DNA of 64,000 nt from Hamiltosporidium tvaerminnensis (taxonomy: Eukaryota; Microsporidia; Dubosqiidae), in contig CM061247.1 in assembly GCA_022605425.2 (NCBI GenBank), positions 124,001 through 188,000 of the forward strand. Reading direction: 5' to 3'. Shown one piece after another: positions 44,833 through 55,910 of this stretch (within the stretch, counting starts at the first letter, position 1; each line of letters starts with the position of its first letter). The translations under genes and the position numbers were made by a program. The notes below the pieces were generated by a model. The model made no database searches and was not told the origin of the DNA. It saw nothing but the letters and a program-made list of their open reading frames with translations.

Positions 44833-44855
44833 AACCCAGAATTTTATTAAATAAA
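44833..44855 (+). mobile_element. LINE 3' tail, minimal fragment
   Basis: This is a perfect match to the LINE terminus AACCCAGAATTTTATTAAAT, with only a few further resembling bases upstream. It is probably an extreme 5' truncation. Confidence 0.6.
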
Positions 44856-45013
44856 AATTAAAAAAATATTTTGAAACCTTACTAATAGAATTGAATAATA
44901 TCAATATATATAAGAATAGGTTGGTAACTGTAAATTGATAAAAAAAGATATTTGAAATATATTTTATTTTGAAAAAAATTAAATTTTTAAAAAGAGTGAA
45001 AATGTTTATTTTG

Positions 45014-45336
45014 AAACAGATTTATATATTTAAGAATAATTGAAGTATAAATCTGAAAGAAATAATTTTAATTGATAAACAGATTTATATATTTAAGAAT
45101 AATTGAAGTATAAATCTAAAAGAAATAATTTTAATTGATAAACAGATTTATATATTTAAGAATAATTGAAGTATAAATCTGAAAGAAATAATTTTAATTG
45201 ATAAACAGATTTATATATTTAAGAATAATTGAAGTATAAATCTAAAAGAAATAATTTTAATTGATAAACAGATTTATATATTTAAGAATAATTGAAGTAT
45301 AAATCTGAAAGAAATAATTTTAATTGATAAACAGAT
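45014..45336. repeat. 63-bp tandem array, five copies in alternating A/B form
   Basis: Units starting AAACAGATTTATATATTTAA recur at 45014, 45077, 45140, 45203 and 45266, with a partial unit at 45329. One position alternates (ATCTGAAAG / ATCTAAAAG) in the order A-B-A-B-A. A 126-bp dimer was therefore amplified. Confidence 0.95.
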
Positions 45337-45584
45337 TGGCAAGTTGTAATTTAATGTAATTTATTGATAGATCGAATATTTTAATGAAGAATATACAAAA
45401 TCAATTTACTATTTATTGTTTGATTATATTAAATTAAATGAGAAAGTAAAAGTTGAATTTAAAAAAAGGAACCAAATATGAAAGTCGAGTGATGTTTTAA
45501 ATTCTATATTTATATGAATACTTATATTTACGTGAAAAGAAATTTATATTTTTATTTGTTAAATATCATATAATCTGTAAAAGG

Positions 45585-46290
45585 TAACAACTGTCATATT
45601 TTTTCATGAGATTGGCGTGGTTCTAGGTTTTATACAGATAAAGTCGTGTCGAGACTTTCTTGGTATCCCTTGAATGGCTAAATTTGGAGGCCTTTATCTA
45701 AAAAGAGCGTAGACCTTATTTAATTAGCGGGTTACTTGCTCAAGTTCGTTGGTGTTTTTTGTCTGGTGTGTTATCATAGATTGATGTTCAACTAGGATCC
45801 TACACTATCAGAGTATTCCCACTTACTCTACACTTTCCGAACCAAATAAACTTCTAGCTAAGATATATATCGGTGACTTACATGAAAGTCGACTATGTAT
45901 TGCAATGTAATACTGACCAGTTTTTAAACTACTGCCTAAATTATCTGGCTTTTTAAATGGCTGTTTTTATCTCGTATGCACCAGATTTTCAACCCGAAGT
46001 AAGTAAGAATCCATTTTCTTGCTTTTAAATGGGAATTACGCACAAACAACGTCGTGCTTTCCAATCTAGTTACATAAAAAACTACAAAATACTTTGTGAA
46101 AAACTTTCAGTGTTATTTAGACCACTTCATCTTTATACACTCTCCTCATATATTAACCGAAAATGTAGTATGATTTTTATCTCATTATAAATATAGACAA
46201 TGTCTTGCACATCAAAATCTTCTAATTATTGCCAATCAGAAGTTTTTAATAGAGTTATCCACCCTCCACCATATGCACACCAATAAGCTT
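45585..46290 (-). mobile_element. 0.7-kb retroposon, old copy
   Basis: Degenerate minus-strand member of the 0.7-kb family. Colinear landmarks are GGTTCTAGGTTTTATACA near 45620, TTCCCACTTACTCTACACTT near 45820, AACCAAATAAACTTCTAGCTAAGATATATATC near 45840, TGCAATGTAATACTGACC near 45902 and GAGTTATCCACCCTCCACC near 46253. Confidence 0.75.
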
Positions 46291-46585
46291 AATTATATTT
46301 TATCCTGATAATAGATTGTAATTTTAAACTAAAAAATATGTAATCGAAACTTTCAATCGTGTTTCTATATAATTTAAAAAATAAATAGCATCAAATTCAA
46401 AATATACTTATCAAAGAATATGAAAAATAGACTTTTTTTATTTTATATAGAAAAATATATATTGGATAAATCAAATTAAAAAATTATTGATAATTACAAT
46501 TTATCATTCTCATGTTTTTTAAATATATTTAAAATTAAAAAATGATACATTTAATTGTGCAAAGCAAGTGTAAAACATGTAGAAA

Positions 46586-46755
46586 GATAAAGAAATATAA
46601 AGAAATATAAAGAAATATAAATAAATATAAAGAAATTTAAGAAATATAAAGAAATATAAAGAAATATAAAGAAATATAAAGAAATATAAAGAAATATAAA
46701 GAAATATAAAGAAACATGAAGAAACATGAAGAAATATAAAGAAATATAAAGAAAG
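46586..46755. repeat. Decanucleotide repeat (AAAGAAATAT)n
   Basis: About 17 copies of a 10-bp unit with occasional variants. On the minus strand it translates as a Phe/Tyr/Leu-rich frame, which is not a gene. Confidence 0.95.
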
Positions 46756-46841
46756 AGGTTTGGAAGCCTTAAGAGCTGTAGCATTTTAGAGTAAGTAAGT
46801 AATGTAATGAGGATTTAAAAGTGTAATTATTTTTTATAAAT

Positions 46842-47577
46842 ATTTAACTTTATTTAAAAGTATCACATCTTTTTAAAACAGTGGCAAGTGTTATATTTGT
46901 TTTCATGACATTAACGCAGTTCTAGGTTTAACATAAATAACTGCTACCCCAACACTCCATCGGTAACCCCTGCGATACCTACGTTCCAAAGCCTTTCATC
47001 TATCAGGTGTGTAGAACCTAATTAATAGGCGAGGCAGTTGCCCGGAGTTCGTTAATTTCCGTTGCATGGAGTGTGATCGAAGGCCGAAGCCCCCCCTGGG
47101 CTCCCCCAAGACTATGCAGCATTCCCACTTACTCTACACTTTCTGAACCCAATAAACTTCTAGCTAAGATATATTTCAGAGATTTACATAGGGTCCACCT
47201 AGACAGTGCAATGTCATACCAACAGGTATAACCTGCTACTTAGCTCTCCCGGCTTTTAATGATTTTTATTTTTATATATCCCAGGCGCTAAGTCTTCTAA
47301 CCCGAGTGAGCAAGGCTAGGTTTCCATGCTTTTACATGGCAATTACCTACATGTTCAGCTGCGGTCTGCAATCTGGTTACATAAAAAATTACAAATAAAT
47401 TTGTAGAAAAAGTTTCTCCATTTCTTAGACCTCTCCTCTTCATAAAAACTCCCATGGAACAACCGAAGATGTATTGTGGTTGTATTCCCACCAAAAATCC
47501 AAACAATGACCTCACACCAGTTTCACACACTCATTGCCAAGCAGAAAGTTTTTTATGTGGTTATCCTCCTTCCACTA
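46842..47577 (-). mobile_element. 0.7-kb non-coding retroposon, full-length copy with target-site duplication
   Basis: 736 bp, the best preserved member. It is flanked by the direct repeat TTTTATAAAT (46832-46841 and 47578-47587). In element sense it begins TAGTGGAAGGAGGATAACCA and ends GATGTGATACTTTTAAATAA plus an A/T tail. It is much less AT-rich than the surroundings. The 77-residue frame at 47297-47530 is not conserved in copy 1. Confidence 0.85.
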
Positions 47578-47587
47578 TTTTATAAAT

Positions 47588-47865
47588 TATTTATTTAAAA
47601 GTATCACATCTTTTTACAATAGTGGCAAGTGTTATATTTGTTTTTATGACATTAACGCAGTTCTAGGTTTAACATAAATGACTGCTACCCCAACACTCCA
47701 CCGGTAACCCCTGCGATACCTACGTCCCAAAGCCTTTCATTTACCAGGTGTGTAGAACCTAATTAATAGGTGAGGCGGTTGCCCGTAGTTCGTTAATGTC
47801 CGTTGCATGGAGTGTGATCGAAGGCCGAAGCCCCCCCTGGGCTCCCCCAAGACTATGCAGCATTC
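47588..47865 (-). mobile_element. 0.7-kb retroposon, 5'-truncated copy in tandem
   Basis: 278 bp equal to the 3' part of its neighbour (about 95% by eye). It ends at GACTATGCAGCATTC and is followed by a third copy of TTTTATAAAT (47866-47875). The two members thus share the same 10-bp target sequence in series. Confidence 0.85.
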
Positions 47866-47895
47866 TTTTATAAATAAAAAAAGAAAATATTTTAT

Positions 47896-48019
47896 TTAAT
47901 AAAATTCTGGGTTCAAATAGTTTTACGATCTGTAAGCATTTTCTTCAACTTCTTTTTCCACTTTGTTTCTTCTTCGAAATCCAACTCTTCATTTATATTT
48001 ATCGTCGGTTCTTCTATAC
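47896..48019 (-). mobile_element. 5'-truncated LINE 3' end with 16-bp target-site duplication
   Basis: Minus-strand LINE C-terminal codons and the AACCCAGAATTTTATTAA tail, flanked by AAAGAAAATATTTTAT at 47880-47895 and 48020-48035. It lies 230 bp upstream of the Ubp8-like gene. Confidence 0.85.
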
Positions 48020-48247
48020 AAAGAAAATATTTTATAATTAAACCTTTAAAAAATTTCTTTCTTAATAAAAAAACAATAATTATTCAGTAATATCTTTAAT
48101 TTACTTTTAAGTATTTTATTATCATAATAATATTTATCAATCTGTTAATTCTTATAAATGATATTCTATTATCTATAGGTTTTGTTTTTTGTATGTTTTA
48201 AGAATTTAAAAGTATTTTGTAATATTTTTTGACTATTCGGCCCTTCT

Positions 48248-49525
48248 ATGAGTAAAAAGATATGTGAGCATTTATCGTTTGATAATTTTAAAAAGATTGA
48301 ACCAAAAATAACAGAAATATACTATAAGTTTATTAATAATATAAATTTAAAAGAAAAGCATATTAATATAGGTTGTAGTAATTGTGAAAGTAAATTCTAC
48401 ATTCATATATGTCTTAATTGTTTGACAACTTCTTGTTTTAAAAATAAACATTACATTTTACATTTGAATGAAAATAATCATGAATTTTCATTTAATATTG
48501 AAAAATGTCTTATTTATTGTATAAAATGTAACAAATATAATTCTATAAATGAATTATCTTCATTAAAATGTAGAAAAAATACGGAAATATTAAAATCAAT
48601 CAGAAGCTACGTAAATTATAAAAAAATCCCAGAATTGTGTGTTAAAGGAATACAAAATCATGGAAATACATGTTATATAAACTCAATTCTTCAAATATTT
48701 ATAAATTCTAGAAAAATACAAAACATATTTTTTAGTCTTGAACATCAAACTAAACTATGCAAAATGAAAAATTGTCTTTACTGTTCAATAAAAATTGTTT
48801 TGAATGATTTATTTTCGAATTCTAAATATACAATAAATATAACAAATTTTATTTATAATCTTTGGAAAAATGAAAATATTTTAATTGGAAACAAGCAATA
48901 TGATGCACATGACTTTTATTTGACACTTTGTCAAAATTTGCACTCGAAAAATTCTAATGAAAATTTTGATTCTAAAAATTGTAACTGTATGATTCATAGA
49001 ATGTTTTTTGGAACTTTTATTTCGTCGCTTGAATGCCAAAAATGTAAAAATATTTCTTCTAAAATCGAATCTTTTCTCAGTATTTCTTTAGAAATGAAAA
49101 ACGAACATGAAATCGGTATAAAGGATTTGAAAGCTGCAATTAATAATTTCCTAACTGCTGAGCCATTAACGGATGAAGTAAGTTGTTTGGTTTGTGCCAT
49201 AAAAACACCCGCTATTAAAAATGTCAAGATTCAATCTCTTCCTGAAATACTCTGTTTTCATATAAAAAGATTTAGAATCTTTAATAAAACACCGATCAAA
49301 ATCGAAGAAAATATCAACTACCCAGAATTTATAACTCTAAATAATATTAATTACGAAATCTATGGCATAGTAAGACATATTGGAAACCTTGAAAACGGAC
49401 ACTTTGTTTCTTATATTAGATTAAATAAAAAATGGTATAAATTTGATGATGAATGTATTACCTGTATTACTTATCTAGAAGCAATGAAAATACAAGCATT
49501 CTTAATTTTTTATTCAAAAGTATAA
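48248..49525 (+). CDS. UBP8: Ubp8-like ubiquitin-specific protease
   Basis: 425 residues. The N-terminal third (to about residue 115) is a Cys/His-rich ZnF-UBP domain (CEHLSF..., GCSNCESKFYIHICLNCLTTSCF, HYILHLNENNHEF, CIKCNKY). The catalytic USP domain follows: Cys box GIQNHGNTCYINSILQ with C142, QYDAHDFYL, and a CQKCKNIS...CLVC zinc ribbon. The His box is ENGHFVSY with H385, then WYKFDDE with the third catalytic Asp near D400. Domain order and length match Ubp8/USP22, which remove ubiquitin from histone H2B within SAGA. No Sgf11 partner is in this window. The start has the CCC motif (GGCCCTTCTATGAG). Other ZnF-UBP proteases are possible but fit less well. Confidence 0.85.
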   Translation: MSKKICEHLSFDNFKKIEPKITEIYYKFINNINLKEKHINIGCSNCESKFYIHICLNCLTTSCFKNKHYILHLNENNHEFSFNIEKCLIYCIKCNKYNSINELSSLKCRKNTEILKSIRSYVNYKKIPELCVKGIQNHGNTCYINSILQIFINSRKIQNIFFSLEHQTKLCKMKNCLYCSIKIVLNDLFSNSKYTINITNFIYNLWKNENILIGNKQYDAHDFYLTLCQNLHSKNSNENFDSKNCNCMIHRMFFGTFISSLECQKCKNISSKIESFLSISLEMKNEHEIGIKDLKAAINNFLTAEPLTDEVSCLVCAIKTPAIKNVKIQSLPEILCFHIKRFRIFNKTPIKIEENINYPEFITLNNINYEIYGIVRHIGNLENGHFVSYIRLNKKWYKFDDECITCITYLEAMKIQAFLIFYSKV

Positions 49526-50776
49526 AACGATTAGAGTTTTATTTTTTTAATTTAGTATGGAGCAAATTCATAAACAATATTTCTTCAATTATTTAATCAT
49601 CTTCTGTAAATTCTTTAAATTTACAAAAGTCAATCCAAGGTATTTTAATTTTGTTTTTGAAATATATATTATTCATAATTAATTAAACAAATATTAAATG
49701 TTAGATAATTTTATAATTCAAAAATATTTGAAATTTAAAAACATTTTGGAAATCAATATACTCCTATCTGTTTTTATAGCGCTATAATTATTTTTATAAA
49801 TCTTTAATCTTGTATTTCAATATTATTTTTAATTTAGTTCATTATTAGAAAAAATTTGATAAAAATAAAAATTAAAAAAAATATTTTCCTAAATATTTCT
49901 TTTATTTATTATAATGCGGATGAGTTCAAAATTTAATTACCTTTAAAGCCTTGTTTATTTGTAAAAATACAGATAAATTTAAATAATTAAGTAAATAGAT
50001 TCAATAAATACCAGTCATTTATCAAAACATATTTTATTTGTTATATCTCTTAATGGAAATAAGATAAATCATCTTTTTAAATATCAAAAGCATGATTTAG
50101 TCAATTATTTATTATTTATTATTTAAAGCCTTTTGAAACCTTACGTTCGATTTATTTTTAATATCCGATTCGATATATTAATAAAATCTTGTATTTTAAT
50201 ACGGTTTGTTAGATCAATGAAACTCCAAAATAAAATAATTTAATAGAATTTAAATGAAATTATAGTAACATTTTTAAAATTCTCGTTCATTTATAATTCT
50301 ATATATTTAAAGAAAAACCTTACGGTGATAAATTAAATAAAAATATTAAATAGATTATTAGAGATTATACATATGTTTTCCAATGAAGACATAGGCTTGG
50401 TTTTTTCATTTTCTAGATAAATATAATCTTCAGGTATATCTTTTTATTATAAATTGTTTTGTTTAAACTTAAAATGTTTTGATTTTGAAATCATTGAGAC
50501 ATGTATTCAAACTGTAAACATCTAATGAAAAATTATCAAATATATTATAAAGAAAAATATTGAGTGCAAAAAATATATTTTGATGTTGAAAAAATTAAAT
50601 ATGTACTATATGCTGTTTTTATTTCGACTATCTAAATTTTAAATCAAGGAAAATGACATGGTGTTTATGTTTGAATTATATTTTAGATCTTATAAATATA
50701 ATAATGGTTTTAGAAAGAAAATATGTATATTTAAGCAATTAGTTCGAGAAAATATAAATATATAAGAAAAGTTTAT
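49526..50776. other. Gene-free AT-rich spacer
   Basis: I see no ORF, repeat or RNA gene in this 1.25-kb stretch. Confidence 0.5.
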
Positions 50777-52840
50777 TTAATATCCGGCAGATTCGCCACC
50801 TTTTCTTTTGTCTGAAAAAGCTTGTATAATCTTTTCGCCGTCTTTATTTTTTATCATGTGAATACCCTGGACAGAGGTGAATATTGAGTTTTGCCGAGAT
50901 ACTTCTATAACTTGGCCTAGGTTTCTTAAATAATCACGTATTTCGATCGGAAAGGTATCCTCTACAAATGTTTTTGAGGGAAATAATTGGTGATGTATTC
51001 TCGGTTCCATTATTGCATCTGACAACCTTTTATTCAATAGTAAATGGAAAATCACTAGAATTATAGATGTGGGTATTCTTGTTCCACCTGCTGCGCCCAA
51101 CATTAATATTTCATTATATTTCATAAGTATTACAGGTGAAGCGGAAGAAAATGGTCTTTTGTATGGTTCTAGAATATTCGATGGCATATTTCCTAGGTCA
51201 AATGAATTTAAAATATTCGGAACATAAAAGTCATCCATTTGATCATTAAAAATTATTCCGGTTTCTTTGTCCATAAATTTAGCTCCGAATTCCAAATTTA
51301 TTGTTGATGTAAGAAGAACTAGCATCTCATCCGAATCAATTACATTCAAATGTGTGGTTCCATGATCTTCTACAGTAGGACTTCCGTACCTATATTCTTT
51401 ATCTTTTAAAACACCGTCAAATCTAATCAAGTCTACGATTTTTTTGACATATCCTTTAGAAATAATTTCGGCAACAAGTTTTTTTGGATCTTTCATAAAA
51501 TCAGGATCAGCAAATTCTCCACGACGCGCTGAAATAAATTTGAAAATTTCTATTAACAAATGGTAATGAAGATATGATTTGTTTTTCTCTGAATCTTCTT
51601 TGATTTCTTTAATATCAAAATGCTCTAATATGTTCATGGCTTCAATTATACTTAATCCACTGGTAGGCAAACTAGTTGTATAAATATCATATTCTCGATA
51701 TTTTCCCGCCAAAACTTCTCTTTCTATTGCTTTATATTTGGTTAAATCTTCTTTTTTCATTACACCACCTTTATCAGAAATAGATTTAACAATCTTATCT
51801 GCAATTTCACCGTTGTAAAAAGATAAAGGATCTTTAGCTATTTTTTCCAATGTTTTTGCGTAATTCATTCGGCTAATAAAATCCCCTTCTTCAACTAATT
51901 TTCCATTTTTTGTATAGATCTCGGATAATCCTGGATCGGAAAATATTTGCTGTTTAAAATTTTCAATTCTGATTCTAAGTTGTCTGCTAACGCGGAATTT
52001 TTTTGCAATATTTATATTTTCAGTGAATAAATCTTTCCATTTGAGCTTTCCATATTTTTGATGTGCTAAATATAGTCCGGCAATTTCACCTGGTACTCCA
52101 ACAGCCAACCCACCGGATTTTATATGATCATGTTTATCTTTGAAAAGATTAGTATTTAAAGCACCTGGAGCAGTTTCTCTAAAATCAATCATCGTAAAAT
52201 TACCATTCTCTTTGGATTCATCTGGTATTCTAATCAGCATAAACCCCCCTCCACCTATTCCCGATGAAAATGAATTTACGATACCAACACAAATTGTTGA
52301 TGCAACAACAGCATCAACTGCATTCCCCCCCATTTTTAGAATTTTTACTCCGATCTCCGAGCTTTCTGGAACTTCTGTCGAAACAGCAGCTGATGTAAAA
52401 CATATATCTTCATGCGTGTTTCCACCTGGAAAATAAACTTTATTATCTATACAGCGAGGCTTCAGAACATCTCCTTTTACCGGATTTTCTTCCAGTACAT
52501 CTTCTTGTTTCAATTCAGCTTCAGCTGTTTTATCTGATAAAGTTTTAATATTTCCCTTTTTATCATTCTTTTCATTGGTACTTATATCATCTAGACTATT
52601 GGAAGCCCTGTCAACAACTCCACTTTCAAATCTAATATTAGATAGTTCTTTATCATCCGTAAGCTCACCATTATCACTACTACTATCATGATTCCGTGTC
52701 TTCTTATACGTTTCCTTTTCCAATAAACCATTTGCTGAAGACACTAAATTTATCTTTTTACTTTTTAATGGTGCTGCTTCTATAATAATTTCAATGTATA
52801 AATAAAAAAGGAGAAACTTAAACATGAAATTTTTTGTCAT
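50777..52840 (-). CDS. GGT: Gamma-glutamyltranspeptidase, secreted or membrane-bound
   Basis: 687 residues. Residues 1-22 form a hydrophobic signal peptide or anchor (FMFKFLLFYLYIEIIIEA). It is followed by a ~110-residue acidic, low-complexity linker that is unusual for the family. The GGT fold then starts: AVSTEVPESSEIGVKILKMG, GNAVDAVVAS, GIGGGGFMLI, DFRETAPGA and GGLAVGVPGEIAGL. The autocleavage and catalytic site is the first Thr of GTTHLNV, Thr495, giving a small subunit of 193 residues, the normal size. GNMPSN... and MLGAAGGTRI line the substrate pocket. The enzyme hydrolyses or transfers the gamma-glutamyl group of glutathione outside the cell or in the secretory lumen. No CCC motif precedes the ATG. 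The intact protein could salvage host glutathione; that is inference. Confidence 0.95.
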   Translation of the reverse strand: MTKNFMFKFLLFYLYIEIIIEAAPLKSKKINLVSSANGLLEKETYKKTRNHDSSSDNGELTDDKELSNIRFESGVVDRASNSLDDISTNEKNDKKGNIKTLSDKTAEAELKQEDVLEENPVKGDVLKPRCIDNKVYFPGGNTHEDICFTSAAVSTEVPESSEIGVKILKMGGNAVDAVVASTICVGIVNSFSSGIGGGGFMLIRIPDESKENGNFTMIDFRETAPGALNTNLFKDKHDHIKSGGLAVGVPGEIAGLYLAHQKYGKLKWKDLFTENINIAKKFRVSRQLRIRIENFKQQIFSDPGLSEIYTKNGKLVEEGDFISRMNYAKTLEKIAKDPLSFYNGEIADKIVKSISDKGGVMKKEDLTKYKAIEREVLAGKYREYDIYTTSLPTSGLSIIEAMNILEHFDIKEIKEDSEKNKSYLHYHLLIEIFKFISARRGEFADPDFMKDPKKLVAEIISKGYVKKIVDLIRFDGVLKDKEYRYGSPTVEDHGTTHLNVIDSDEMLVLLTSTINLEFGAKFMDKETGIIFNDQMDDFYVPNILNSFDLGNMPSNILEPYKRPFSSASPVILMKYNEILMLGAAGGTRIPTSIILVIFHLLLNKRLSDAIMEPRIHHQLFPSKTFVEDTFPIEIRDYLRNLGQVIEVSRQNSIFTSVQGIHMIKNKDGEKIIQAFSDKRKGGESAGY

Positions 52841-54175
52841 CCTTGTATTTATATTTTTATTTTTGTATTTTTTTTGTATCAGATTGAATATAATTAGAAC
52901 ATATAAGGCAAAACAAGTTTCATAATTTGTGATTTAAGAATATAGCATTCTTAAAAAGCTTGCAAATAAATTAAAAGAATCATATAATTCGTATTACAAA
53001 TTCTTTTTTCCACTAAAAACCATTAAAATATTAGACCAGAAAACTTGAAATTTTTTAATATTAGACAATTATAGATAGTATAATATAATTTCATCTATTT
53101 AAGAAATCTAATAATTGATTTTATATTCTCATACATGAAATAGATTTCAACATACAAATCACCTGGATGTATTAAATTGAAAAGCAATAAAGTTTAAAAT
53201 TAAATTTTGGTTTTGATCATTAAACATTAATTAACAGTATAAAAAATACTGATATTTTTTCGCATTAGATTAAAATATACTTCAATTTTATATTAAAGGC
53301 GAAATCAAATTCCATTTAATTGTATCTTAGCTAATTTAAATTTTTAATAGAATAAATTCAGAGAACCAAAATTTCTTAAATAATTCCTAAAAAACCATTC
53401 TTCTTAACTCCTAAATAGAGCTAAGAAAGCATTCAAAATATCATTAAAGGTGTTTAATAAAGCAATCGATTGTTTTTATTTTATGTTTAGAAATTTATTC
53501 TAAAGATTTGTATAAAATAAATCTTAAATATGCAATCTTTTTGTACGAAATATATTTTTTTTGAAATTTACACATTTCAATTTCATAAAAATTTCCACAC
53601 AAATTTGTTAGTAATTCGTCATTTAAAGTATATGTCAAACATTTTTTTTCGAAACTTTAAATTCTTGATTTATAAAATACAGGCTTGTTTTAAAAGCCTT
53701 TATGTTTCTATTTTACCATAAATAGATAATATTTTATTGATTAAATTACGAAAACTTTGTTATCAGAGAATAATTTAATTCTTTCTTTAAACAATTATAA
53801 ATCTTTTATAAATATCACCGAAGATTAAAACGAATTAAAATATAATTTTAATGGTAAATAGACTTAAAAACTCATTTTTATTATCGTTTTTTAGATCAAA
53901 TTTCTTTAGAATTTAAATCTAATCTTTTAAAAATAATTTAAGAACAGAATTTAATAACTAAAAAATTAGCCCATATAAATACAAATTCCGAGTTTAACCT
54001 TTTTACTAAGTGTATCAAACAATGTATTAGTCTTCATTTTTTACGTAATACTCAGAAATAAGTTTAAATTCAGATTATAAGCATAAGGAACAAATTTTTA
54101 ACATAAAATAAACCTTAAAAAAATATATTTATGTATTTGATAAATTTCAGGGTTGAAATGCAATCTTCAAATATT
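52841..54175. other. Gene-free AT-rich spacer
   Basis: No recognisable feature; the 63-residue frame at 53530-53721 has no motif. Confidence 0.5.
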
Positions 54176-55250
54176 TTGCTTTTTCATCTTCCTCTTGTAC
54201 GCCATATTTTTTTCATCTAAATCTGGCTCTTCATTTATGTTTATCGTCGATTAATCTAACGCGCTTCACCATCTGAATTAAGGGGTGTATTTTTTCTCTT
54301 TTTACTATTTTTAACACCATATTCCTCCTTATTACCTCGTTTTAAAAAAATACTAGTTCCTCATACATCTCTGATCTCATAATAACACCCATTGACGCTC
54401 TCTCCCAGCTCTCTTCGGCATTTAGTCCCGACTCAAGTCCTCTTCGTCGATCAAAGGAAATTGTTTCGACTGTCTTCTTAAGTACCATAGACTGAATGTA
54501 TGCCTCTTCGTTCATGGGTATTTCTAGTCTTTTAAGGTGAAACTTATGGTATTTTGCCACAATACCGTTCCGGGTCATCACATAAGGCATTATCTAGACA
54601 CTACAACTATAAATAAGACCAAAATCATTTGCTAATAGGTCATACTTCCTAAGTTTTTCAGTTTCAACTATTTGAAGTGAATCTTGGGAAGTGATTCCTA
54701 CTTCAATGCGTGTGATCTTATTCTTCTTCTTATCTAAAATAAATATGTCCGGTCTGTTATTCCGAATTTCAACATCAGTTTTAATTCAGGTGTCCACTCA
54801 AGTCTCTGCATACTCATTATCAAGAATTTCTTGAACTGAGTGACTCTAATTCGTTTTGAGGACTTAAACTTATATATATTTAGCAAGAGAAGGTGCATGG
54901 ATCTAATCACTTCATTTTAGTCAGGTTTAGTCATAAAATAGCATTTTATTTCATTGGTTGATAGATGATCTACAGTTTTACTATATTATTACAGTGTTGA
55001 TACACACCTTTCGCTTCCCAGAATATATTTCTATCCTGAATATAACAGAACACTGCTTCATCATATGGCCGAATTTTACCCTTCTTTAGTCATATTTAAG
55101 AGTCACTAACACTCATAAGCTCATTTTTTCTTGCATTATAAAACTCTGAATGAAGTTTTCGTTTTTCTATTTCGTTATATAGTTTTGCAAGTTAAGCTTC
55201 TCCAAACTTTTCTTAGTGACTTCTTCTTTAAACCTATACTTTACTTTAAA
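54176..55250 (-). mobile_element. LINE 3' kilobase, partly decayed
   Basis: Minus-strand copy of the LINE from the region around VKYRLVEEV to the C-terminus. The frame at 54342-54590 still reads the last ~80 residues of the LINE protein almost perfectly (RLEIPMNEEAYIQ, KTVETISFDRRRGLESGL). Upstream parts hold stops (the endonuclease region near 54700-54790). It is younger than the copies at 1 kb and 28 kb. No duplication was found. Confidence 0.8.
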
Positions 55251-55688
55251 TTGCTTACACACGTTTAATTATTAAAATATAGAAATGAACATTTCCCAAG
55301 TTTTTAAAAAAGAACTGCAATGCATCAAATTATTTAAAAGAATAAAAAAAAAATAGATTTTAATAATTCATAAAAAAATAAAATCTATAAAAATTAATTT
55401 AATAAAAAAACTTGACTTAAAAAATCAACCTAATAAAGCTCTCTTCCTATAAAAAAAAAGATATTTAAAAATCAATTTACTAAAAAAACTCTAATTTTCA
55501 ATCAAATCTATGCTAAACTCTCCTCTAAAAAACAAAATTTATAAAAATTAATTTCATTTAAAACAATAAATTCTTTTAAAAATTAATTTACCAAAAAAAA
55601 TTGCATAAAAAAAATAGAAATTCACAGATTTTATTCATTTAAGCTTCTTCCTAATTTTGAACAAAGAGAAACACATTTGTTCTTAATA
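55251..55688. other. AT-rich spacer
   Basis: Short AAAAATTAATTT-type repeats (55370-55600) and nothing gene-like. Confidence 0.5.
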
Positions 55689-55910
55689 ATCCCTTTCTCC
55701 TTCCCATTCTCTTCTCACTCCCTTCTCTAATCATCTCTCTCTCCCTACTCCTTCTTCTTCTCTTTACATTTCTCATTCTCTTCTCACACCTTCTCTAATC
55801 ATCTCTCATTCCCTACTCCTTCTTCTTCTCTTTCCATTTCTCATTCTCTTCTCAATCCTTCTCTAATCATCTCTCTCTCCCTACTCCTTCTTCTTCTCAA
55901 TTTTTATTCC
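55689..55910. repeat. Pyrimidine-rich 68-bp tandem array overlapping the RPN2 stop
   Basis: Units with TCCCTACTCCTTCTTCTTCT recur at 55742, 55810 and 55878, and a partial unit lies upstream. The last unit contains the RPN2 stop codon and final lysine/glutamate codons. The array therefore looks like outward amplification of the gene's 3' end. Confidence 0.85.

Larger units (their letters stand above)
43865..45584. other. Gene-free tandem-repeat region
   Basis: No gene is recognised. It includes a ~66-bp unit repeated two or three times at about 44296-44460 (GTCTAAGGAATATTCTTTAT core), short TATAGGGAATT repeats at 44630-44740, a LINE tail at 44833-44855 and the 63-bp array at 45014-45336. Confidence 0.6.

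Noticed and set aside
46551-46784. 77-residue repetitive hydrophobic frame on the minus strand
   Set aside because: Translation of the (AAAGAAATAT)n array; it would read open in any frame lacking stops.
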